Positions 1 to 5,496 of a DNA stretch of 7,195 bases are shown piece after piece. A program made the translations under genes and the position numbers. The DNA comes from JBBKWH01 sp037968855 (GTDB lineage: Bacteria; Pseudomonadota; Gammaproteobacteria; Pseudomonadales; Moraxellaceae), in assembly GCA_037968855.1 (NCBI GenBank), contig JBBKWH010000111.1, positions 1 to 7,195 of the forward strand. The letters are read 5' to 3'. Numbering within the stretch: position 1 is the first letter of the stretch; the number at the start of each line of letters is the position of its first letter. The notes under the pieces are model-generated. The model worked only from the letters and a program-made list of their open reading frames with translations, made no database searches and had not been told where the DNA came from.

Positions 1-108
1 ATGAAGTATCACTGGCGGGACTTTAAGGTGATGACGGCAGATCAGATTGAGCATTGGGTTGGACAGGTTTCAAAGGGTTTTGGTACTAAATACACGTTTA
101 CTTTTTAA
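1..108 (+). other. Possible displaced N-terminal segment of the small gene at 47-370 (frame 1)
   Basis: Frame 1 is open from the first base to a TAA at 106-108 and would encode 35 residues beginning MKYHWRDFKVMTADQIEHWV. The ATG at position 1 may be an internal codon, because the window edge hides what lies upstream. The style of this piece (aromatic-rich, with an acidic/amphipathic DQIEHWV stretch) fits as the start of the protein continued in frame 2, which reads LDRFQRVLVLNTRLLFNG from about position 59. A one-base insertion or two-base deletion near 55-80 would join them. Alternatively it is the true C-terminus of a separate upstream gene. I cannot tell which without homologues; the family is not recognised. 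Confidence 0.25.
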
Positions 109-370
109 TGGGCACTTACATGATGTCTGGAATGACAAAAACAAAATTGCAGAAGTCCGCGACTGGCTCTACAAAAAAGGCATTCCTTTTTCAAACAGGG
201 TTTATCTTCTGTATGATGATTTAGTTGTATCAACAGATTGGAAAATACTTGTAACGTACTGGGATGCTTTAGCATGGTCCGTGGGAGTTGAAATGATTGC
301 TCTCGACAGCACAAAGTCTTGGATCTGTTGCTTTCATCATGAAGAAGTCATTACATTCATGAGTTTTTAA
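47..370 (+). CDS. Hypothetical small protein, probably 5'-truncated or frameshifted
   Basis: The frame open to the TAA at 368-370 encodes up to 107 residues if begun at a TTG at 47. No convincing ribosome binding site precedes that TTG, and two in-frame stops (TGA TGA, 29-34) lie just upstream, so the true N-terminus is probably missing or sits in another frame (see the 1-108 entry). From about residue 12 onward it looks like a real folded domain: a hydrophobic strand (VLVLNTRLLF), an acidic helix around KIAEVRDWLYKKG, more strands (RVYLLYDD), and a Trp/Cys/His-rich C-terminus (KSWICCFHHEEVITF). There is no signal peptide or membrane segment. Codon choice is AT-richer than in the genes to the right, suggesting accessory origin. 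The compact alpha/beta, tryptophan-rich look resembles small immunity or orphan proteins of variable regions, but that is only an impression and I assign no function. Confidence 0.45.
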   Translation: MSIGLDRFQRVLVLNTRLLFNGHLHDVWNDKNKIAEVRDWLYKKGIPFSNRVYLLYDDLVVSTDWKILVTYWDALAWSVGVEMIALDSTKSWICCFHHEEVITFMSF

Positions 371-399
371 TTTTAACTTGGATTTAAAGTTTATCATTT

Positions 400-505
400 G
401 TAAGTGGGCCTCGCTAAGTAGTCATGTAATTCTGCCATTGATCATCTTGGTAAAACATAGATCATCAGATGATTTATGCATGATTACTTTCTACTTAGTA
501 CTTAC
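400..505. repeat. Imperfect inverted repeat with a nested palindrome in the 371-622 non-coding region
   Basis: Three blocks on the left, GTAAGT (400-405), CTAAGTAG (414-421) and GTAAT (426-430), recur in the same order on the opposite strand at 500-505, 491-498 and 483-487. Spacer lengths differ (8 versus 1, and 4 versus 3). A second dyad lies inside: CATA-g-ATCATC-a-GATGAT-t-TATG at 456-478, 10 paired positions per arm with one mismatch. A transcript could therefore fold into a long stem topped by a hairpin. It could be a degenerate miniature element, an attC-like site or an RNA structure; none is proven. No coding sequence is visible between 371 and 622. Confidence 0.4.
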
Positions 506-559
506 CAGATTATGCCAACTAGTTTTAGACATCATCGTGATTTTACCGTAAAACCAAAA

Positions 560-585
560 AAAATGGACACCTAAATGTCCATTTT
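560..585 (-). terminator. Rho-independent terminator for ycaO
   Basis: A perfect 10-bp stem, AAAATGGACA (560-569) against TGTCCATTTT (576-585), closes a 6-base loop. Read on the minus strand it lies 38 bases past the ycaO stop codon and is followed by eight uninterrupted T residues (the complement of the A-run ending at 563), as expected of an intrinsic terminator. Only four T residues follow on the plus strand, so termination of the small left-hand gene in the other direction would be weaker, though possible. The GC core (TGGACA) is modest. Confidence 0.75.
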
Positions 586-622
586 CAGTTCAGCTATTGC
601 GTGAGTGCTTAACGCTTAGCCC

Positions 623-2365
623 TCACACCACCGCCCACTGTTTGTCCCAGACTTTGTGATAGGCAATCAACAGCTGCTCATGCACGCTACTGCCCACCAT
701 ATCGTCACCTAGTGTGCCTAAGCCAAAGTACTGCGCATCGCGATCTAGCAAGGCTTGGGCTTGTTGCACTGTTTCTGCACCAAACAAAAGCTCCAGATTG
801 GCCGCAAAGGGTTTGACCTTATCCAGTTGGATCATGGTGGCAATACAACGATAGACTTTTAATCGAGAAGGACTCAGTTGACCAAACTGTTCGATCCACG
901 CACAGCCGATCAAGGCTTCGTCCAAATCGCCGCACGCGAGGGCCGCAAGGGTTTTCAGCTCGCCCATGCGTAGGTTTTTCCATAGGCTGCTTGGCTCGGC
1001 AGCCAGACCGATTAGGGTGGTAATCGCCAGATCATCCGGTTGATCCAAGTCAATCAGATCGGCCAGCAAATGCTTGCTTTCAGACTTGCTTAACTCAGGC
1101 AAACGCAGCAAGGCCGGACGCACCTGATTACCAATGGTGTTGTTTTCCCACTGTAGCTCGTCAATCGGATAAATCTCCGACATATCCGGCACAATAATCC
1201 GGCAGGCATACACGCCCATGTGTTCAAAATCGGCCACATAGATGTCTTTATCCAGCGCATGGATATTGTCCACGCACCATTGATAATCTTGCTCGGTGGT
1301 TTGGCTAAAGTTCCAATCAACAAACTCAACATCCGGCGTACTGCGGAAAAAGTCCCAACTGACCACGCCAGTAGAATCAATAAAGTGCAGTTCGATGTTT
1401 GATGGATCGGTGACTTCGTCCAGATGAAAACTTGGTGCGGGAAAGTCGGTCAAGCTGTCTAGCGCACGGCCTTGGAGCAACTCGGTCAACGCCCGCTCAA
1501 GCGCCACTTCAAAGCGTGGATGCGCGCCAAAGCTGGCAAATACGCCTTGGTTATCCGGATGCAGCAAAGTCACGCACATGACCGGAAATTGTCCACCGAG
1601 CGAAGCGTCTTTGACCAAAATACCAAAACCGGCTTTGCGTAGACCTTCAATCCCCGCAGCGGTTTTTGGATAACGTGCAATCACCTCTTCTGGCACATCC
1701 GGTAAGCAAATGCCTTCGCGGATAATGCGGAATTTAATATCGCGTTCAAAAATTTCCGACAGTGCTTGGGTACGCGCTTCCATCAGCGTGTTACCAGCAG
1801 ACATGCCGTTGCTAACGTATAAGTTGCCAATCAAATTGACCGGAAAATACACCACTTTGTCATCGCGCAGGCGGGTATATGGGATCGCACAAATGCCGCG
1901 TTCCGCATTGCCTGAATTCAGGTCAATCAGTTGGGTGGCAGAGACTTCGCCATCGGGGTTATAAAATTTTTGCAGTTTTTTGGTCAGCAAGCCTTTTGGC
2001 CAGTTGTCGCTTTCGACCGCAAACCATTGCTCATTGGGATAATGCACAAATGGGCCATTGGCAATGGTTTTACCCAAGTAAAAGTGGGTCCAAAAATAAT
2101 TGGTGCTTAGACGCTCAAAAAACTCACCCAAGGCACTGGCGCGCGCGGCCAATTCAGAGGCCCCTTTGCCATTGCTAAACAGGCGTTTGCAATCACGATC
2201 ACTGATATGCACCGACCAAATGCCTTCAATATCATTGAGCCATGAACGCTCTTCGATATGAAAGCCAAGATCACGAAGCTGCTTGCTTAAACGCGCGATA
2301 GAATCTTCTAGCGACGCGTCTTTGCTGGGAATAAAAGTCTGGTTATGAGGGACAGTATTGGTCAC
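623..2365 (-). CDS. ycaO: YcaO domain protein (E. coli YcaO type, ATP-dependent; linked to RimO S12 methylthiolation)
   Basis: The 580-residue cytosolic protein matches E. coli YcaO (about 586 residues) nearly end to end, as judged from memory of that sequence. YcaO-fold enzymes use ATP to activate amide backbones; E. coli YcaO lacks a cyclodehydratase partner and has been linked to RimO-dependent beta-methylthiolation of ribosomal protein S12. Visible hallmarks are the N-terminal FIPSKDASLEDSIAR (11-25), NGKGAS (65-70), the Mg/ATP glutamate pairs in EFFER (E81, E84) and SEIFER (E204, E207), GNLYVSNGMSAGNT (180-193), SFGAHP (278-283) and VALER with R291. The region from about 400 to the end corresponds to the helical, TPR-like C-terminal domain of this subfamily. 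There is no C-terminal PxPxP motif, as in E. coli YcaO and unlike azoline-forming members. The start is GTG at 2365: an in-frame TGA lies four codons upstream and the first internal Met is residue 188. Only a weak GATGAG precedes it. No precursor peptide or maturase gene is adjacent, so a housekeeping role is likelier than natural-product synthesis. Confidence 0.93.
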   Translation of the reverse strand: MTNTVPHNQTFIPSKDASLEDSIARLSKQLRDLGFHIEERSWLNDIEGIWSVHISDRDCKRLFSNGKGASELAARASALGEFFERLSTNYFWTHFYLGKTIANGPFVHYPNEQWFAVESDNWPKGLLTKKLQKFYNPDGEVSATQLIDLNSGNAERGICAIPYTRLRDDKVVYFPVNLIGNLYVSNGMSAGNTLMEARTQALSEIFERDIKFRIIREGICLPDVPEEVIARYPKTAAGIEGLRKAGFGILVKDASLGGQFPVMCVTLLHPDNQGVFASFGAHPRFEVALERALTELLQGRALDSLTDFPAPSFHLDEVTDPSNIELHFIDSTGVVSWDFFRSTPDVEFVDWNFSQTTEQDYQWCVDNIHALDKDIYVADFEHMGVYACRIIVPDMSEIYPIDELQWENNTIGNQVRPALLRLPELSKSESKHLLADLIDLDQPDDLAITTLIGLAAEPSSLWKNLRMGELKTLAALACGDLDEALIGCAWIEQFGQLSPSRLKVYRCIATMIQLDKVKPFAANLELLFGAETVQQAQALLDRDAQYFGLGTLGDDMVGSSVHEQLLIAYHKVWDKQWAVV

Positions 2366-2392
2366 GTTGGGCGCTCATCAAAGATAGCCCCT

Positions 2393-2401
2393 AGCATAAC
2401 A
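2393..2401 (-). promoter_or_regulatory. Candidate extended -10 promoter of ycaO
   Basis: On the minus strand this reads TGTTATGCT, a TG-N extended -10 (TG-T-TATGCT) placed so that transcription would begin about 20 bases before the GTG start. No good -35 sits at the proper distance; TTGTCA occurs but the spacer is 24 bases. The 7-mer ATGCTAG occurs here and again 50 bases upstream (2441-2447), giving a second, weaker -10-like site. It suggests ycaO has its own promoter apart from the upstream operon. Confidence 0.35.
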
Positions 2402-2478
2402 CGCAGCCGCATGGCAAAGGCGTGACAAGCCAGCCTGTCTCTAGCATTAGCCTGACTGCCTCACCAAAAAACGATCCC

Positions 2479-4113
2479 CTAAGCCGCTGACCAATCCTGA
2501 CGGCGCAATTGGCTCATCATCAATAAGCGGTGATCGGCATCGCTTGGCAAGCTGGCTAATACCGCTGGCGCGCCACATTGCGCCAACAACAAGCGATAGC
2601 CATTGATCACCACATCTAACGGTCGATGGTAGTTGTCGCTCTTGTGATCCAGATAGCTTTGTAATGCTGCTAACAATTGCTCAGTGGTCGGTACATCCAG
2701 TGCAATATCTTGCTGCTGCATCAACACAGTCGCCAGCACTTCGGCTTGTCGATAGTCCAGATTGATCACGGTTTTGCTTTGCTCAAGCAGCCAGTCTTGC
2801 TGCTCGGCCAGCGGCAATAGACTAAACAAAGCGGCATATTGGCTGGTATTCAGCACTGCCGATAGCTTGCCCGTCGCCACCGTTGCAAGTGACCACGACT
2901 GCATCAACTGCCGCGCCCAAGCCACATGACGCTGGCGCAAACCCGCCGGAACTAAGCCCATCAACAAGGCGTCTTTCCAATCGCTGCGTTCAATCAATGG
3001 CATCAGTTCGGCAGGTGTACGTCCGATCTTGCTCATCCACGCATCTAGCGGAATCAAGGCCATGATGTCGCGTAACCATTGCGCCTGTACGCCCAAATCA
3101 CGCTCGGCTTTGGCTTTGGCATTTAAACCTTCGCGCTCAAGGCTTGCAGGCAGACTGCTAAACATCTCAACCGTAAGTACCTCGCCCTGTTTGCTTGGCT
3201 TGACTTCAATCAACTGAGTAGCCCAATCCAGCATACGGGCCGATAAGGCACTGTCTGGTAACTGGCTTAACAGCGCCGCTGCTTGCTCACGCACCAAACG
3301 GCTACGATCATCCAACGACGACTCCAAAAATTCCTCATCATCAATTGACAAACCTATCGCCATGCCAGTCAATAGACTCTGACGAATTTGGGCGTTTTCA
3401 CTGCCCCATACCGTTTGCAATTGTTGCCGTGCCAACGCGGGATCAGCCTGTCGCATCCGATTAAACAACAACTCGCGGCTGGCCGGATTACCGGTCTGCC
3501 AAATGTCCATCACCTCGGCGCTGTATTGCGCTTGCTCTGGCATGGGGTGATGTGTATGGCCTTGAACGGGATCATGGTCATTTAATGTGGTGTTTAACGG
3601 TAGCGCCGCACCCAGTAGCCAATACCAGTCCGCTTGCTGGCGCGCCAACCAACAGGCCCGTTGGCCAGCAATCTGGCCAATCAGTAGACGTAGCGCGGTA
3701 TGTTGTCGCCCCAGATCCAACAGTGCAGGCCAGTCTGCACCTTGCAAAACACCCTGTTGTGCACTGGTGATCTGTAGCCATTGCTTAAGCATGGGCAGTT
3801 GTTCTTGATTTAGCAGACCACTTAGGCGTTGAGTCAGGGCTTTAGGTAGTAGAGGCTCAGTCTCCTTTGCGATGTGCGTACTCAATGCACGTTTTGGCAA
3901 AGTTTGCCCTGCGCGTTGGTAGACATGCCAAACCGCCAATTGATTGAGCAAAGTTTGCTCAGCGTTCGGGCCATCATCGTGCTGTTGTTGCGCTGATTCA
4001 AGTTGATCAAAAAATTGGCCTAACATTGGATCGGTCGGCAAGGCTTGCGCTCGGCTACGGGCTACACCCATCAGCAAGCGGGTCGATAAAGCTTGATTGA
4101 GACTTACAGACAT
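2479..4113 (-). CDS. DUF5691 family protein (HEAT-like helical repeat), partner of the SWIM protein
   Basis: This is a 544-residue, Leu/Gln/Ala-rich, almost wholly helical soluble protein with no signal peptide or membrane segment. Residues about 210-300 carry the stretch I associate with DUF5691: ELLFNRM, then alternating helices, then FLESSLDDRS (262-271) and REQAAALLSQLPDSALSARM (275-294), in the style of HEAT repeats. The molecular function is unknown. By family type it is a scaffold or adaptor rather than an enzyme, and no catalytic motif is seen. A His-rich loop (about 180-190, HDPVQGHTHHP) sits before the conserved part. The start is ATG at 4113: it is preceded by GGGGAGG with 7 bases between GGAGG and ATG. 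A longer frame to 4167 would add 18 residues lying inside the SWIM gene with no comparable site. The gene overlaps the SWIM gene's end by 10 bases, which implies translational coupling and a shared complex or pathway. No convincing terminator follows it. Confidence 0.85.
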   Translation of the reverse strand: MSVSLNQALSTRLLMGVARSRAQALPTDPMLGQFFDQLESAQQQHDDGPNAEQTLLNQLAVWHVYQRAGQTLPKRALSTHIAKETEPLLPKALTQRLSGLLNQEQLPMLKQWLQITSAQQGVLQGADWPALLDLGRQHTALRLLIGQIAGQRACWLARQQADWYWLLGAALPLNTTLNDHDPVQGHTHHPMPEQAQYSAEVMDIWQTGNPASRELLFNRMRQADPALARQQLQTVWGSENAQIRQSLLTGMAIGLSIDDEEFLESSLDDRSRLVREQAAALLSQLPDSALSARMLDWATQLIEVKPSKQGEVLTVEMFSSLPASLEREGLNAKAKAERDLGVQAQWLRDIMALIPLDAWMSKIGRTPAELMPLIERSDWKDALLMGLVPAGLRQRHVAWARQLMQSWSLATVATGKLSAVLNTSQYAALFSLLPLAEQQDWLLEQSKTVINLDYRQAEVLATVLMQQQDIALDVPTTEQLLAALQSYLDHKSDNYHRPLDVVINGYRLLLAQCGAPAVLASLPSDADHRLLMMSQLRRQDWSAA

Positions 4114-5453
4114 AACATGTCCTCCCCTTGCCACAGCGTCAACAAATCTAGCGACTGTCCATCCCACTCACCGGCAATGGTCACCTGCTGGTTGCCCGAC
4201 AAGGCCAATACCTGCCAATGACTCACACTACCACTCATGGGGTTAACACGTACGGCATGGCCGTGCTGATCACAGAGCCACAACTGATCGGCCTCGTATT
4301 GCAAACAAACCTGATGCACCAACCACGGCAGGCTGGTTTGCAAAGGGTTTTTCGCAAGGGCTTGCGCTTGCGCCTGTAGGGCTGTCGAAAAATCGGTATA
4401 GCCAACGGTCGTTAAGGTCGATAGATCAGCCTGTTGTAGCCACTTGGCATCACTGATTAAGGCACGTTGTGGACATGCCGAAGGATAAAAATGCAGCTTG
4501 GCCTCCACCTGACTGCCGACCGGCTGACCGACCGAAAACTGCCCCATTGGGCCAAAGGCAAAATCTAACAATAACGCAGTTTGATTGGACTGACTGTGCC
4601 ACAACCACTGCCGACGATAACGCCCATTGCCCTGAATGGTCTCACGCTCTTGGCTACCAATCACCCACCAGTGTCCTGTCATCGGTGGCGTCGCCAACAC
4701 ATCATCAACGCTGACATTAAAACCGATCAACTGGCGTAACTCGGTCAACACATCGGCTGGTAATTGCGCCCGCTGCTGCCACATTTGCACAATCAAGGCC
4801 AAGCGACCAGTCAATTGAGCAGCGCGCAGCGTCCAATCCGGTTGATATAAGGTGCTGTGCAAGGCATTGATCAAATTAGCCAAGCCGGTTGCTTGGGCAT
4901 CGACCAACCGGCTTTCGATAGAGCCAAACAACTGATGACCTTGATTACGCGCTTGCGCCAAGCCCATTTTGGCCAGATCTTGCAGCCAACGGCCAAGTTC
5001 CTCTAAGCCTTGTTCGACTTTCTTTTCACGCGCGGCGATGCGTTTTTGTCGGGCGGCTTCATCAACGGGCTTAGCAGCTTTTTCGGCTTGTCTTTCGGCT
5101 TTTTTGACTGCCGCCTCGCCCATTTTGTCGCGCCACTCCAGTGCCTTGCCAGACAACACTTGCTCGCTAAAGCAATCAGCAGACTGCGCATAACACATCA
5201 GTAATGCAAGGCTGTGTTTGCATGGCCGCTTAAAGCTAGGACAGGTGCATTTAAACTGCATCACATCCAAATAAATGGCACTGTCATAGGTAGAACTGCC
5301 TTGGATTTGCCCCCAAATGGTCTGCTCATCACGGCTGAGTTGATTCCATTTTTGTGGCGCGCAGAGTTTTTTGGCTGCTTTGAGCGAATTGTCGTCGGGT
5401 GCGGCCTGACTGGCCTGCTCAACACTAATGCTAATGGTCATCCGAATCGCCAT
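4104..5453 (-). CDS. SWIM zinc-finger family protein (operon partner of DUF5691)
   Basis: This 449-residue cytosolic protein carries a canonical SWIM zinc finger, CxC-x6-CxH, with C69, C71, C78 and H80 in KCTCPSFKRPCKHSLALL. The stretch before it (IWGQIQGSSTYDSAIYLD, 47-63) matches the usual context of the DUF5691-associated SWIM family. SWIM domains bind zinc and mediate DNA or protein contacts; the substrate of this family is unknown. Residues about 112-165 are a charged Ala/Lys/Glu-rich helix, probably coiled coil, followed by RWLQDL and RLVDAQATGLA (182-192), also typical of the family. The C-terminal half looks like a beta-rich domain (for example VTIAGEWDGQSLDLLTLWQG near the end). ATG at 5453 is used as the start; ATG at 5441, four codons in, is equally possible, and neither has a clear ribosome binding site. 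It is the first gene of a two-gene operon, overlapping DUF5691 by 10 bases. The usual MoxR, DUF5682 and VWA partners are absent from the window. Confidence 0.9.
   Translation of the reverse strand: MAIRMTISISVEQASQAAPDDNSLKAAKKLCAPQKWNQLSRDEQTIWGQIQGSSTYDSAIYLDVMQFKCTCPSFKRPCKHSLALLMCYAQSADCFSEQVLSGKALEWRDKMGEAAVKKAERQAEKAAKPVDEAARQKRIAAREKKVEQGLEELGRWLQDLAKMGLAQARNQGHQLFGSIESRLVDAQATGLANLINALHSTLYQPDWTLRAAQLTGRLALIVQMWQQRAQLPADVLTELRQLIGFNVSVDDVLATPPMTGHWWVIGSQERETIQGNGRYRRQWLWHSQSNQTALLLDFAFGPMGQFSVGQPVGSQVEAKLHFYPSACPQRALISDAKWLQQADLSTLTTVGYTDFSTALQAQAQALAKNPLQTSLPWLVHQVCLQYEADQLWLCDQHGHAVRVNPMSGSVSHWQVLALSGNQQVTIAGEWDGQSLDLLTLWQGEDMLCL
4121..4127 (-). promoter_or_regulatory. Strong ribosome binding site for the DUF5691 gene
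   Basis: The minus strand reads GGGGAGG, a near-consensus Shine-Dalgarno sequence lying inside the last codons of the SWIM gene. Seven bases separate GGAGG from the ATG at 4113. It settles the start of the downstream gene and supports coupled translation of the pair. Confidence 0.8.
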
Positions 5454-5458
5454 TCATA

Positions 5459-5470
5459 TTGATTTATCAA
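5459..5470. repeat. Short palindrome in the divergent intergenic gap
   Basis: TTGAT-TT-ATCAA is a perfect 5-bp dyad with a 2-base centre, located 6 bases upstream of the SWIM gene's ATG. It could be an operator, but so short a dyad in AT-rich sequence may be chance. The half-sites equal those of FNR/Anr boxes, but the spacer is 2 rather than 4 bases. Confidence 0.2.
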
Positions 5471-5496
5471 GCAGATGCAGCACCTAGGCCACATCA

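Noticed and set aside
400..505. Integron attC site
   Set aside because: The inverted repeat has a suitable size and position after a small orphan gene, but I find no RYYYAAC at its left end or GTTRRRY at its right end. The one good RYYYAAC match nearby (GCTTAAC, 607-613) lies outside the repeat.
601..626. Hairpin at the ycaO stop codon (GTGAG ... CTCAC)
   Set aside because: The stem is only five base pairs with a 16-base loop and no following U-tract; the hairpin at 560-585 is far better as the terminator.
2466..2520. Terminator after the DUF5691 gene
   Set aside because: A T6 run follows the stop codon on the minus strand, but the only preceding stem (GCCG/CGGC) is four base pairs, with a 14-base loop and 11 bases from the T run. 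Read-through into ycaO cannot be excluded.
3578..3808. Several overlapping small open frames opposite the DUF5691 gene
   Set aside because: They have no ribosome binding sites and their composition follows from the antisense of a well-supported gene; they are shadows.
4114..4167. 18-residue N-terminal extension of the DUF5691 protein
   Set aside because: This stretch lies in the coding sequence of the SWIM gene and has no ribosome binding site comparable with the GGGGAGG that precedes the ATG at 4113.
5459..5470. FNR/Anr box
   Set aside because: Half-sites TTGAT and ATCAA match, but they are separated by 2 bases instead of the required 4.
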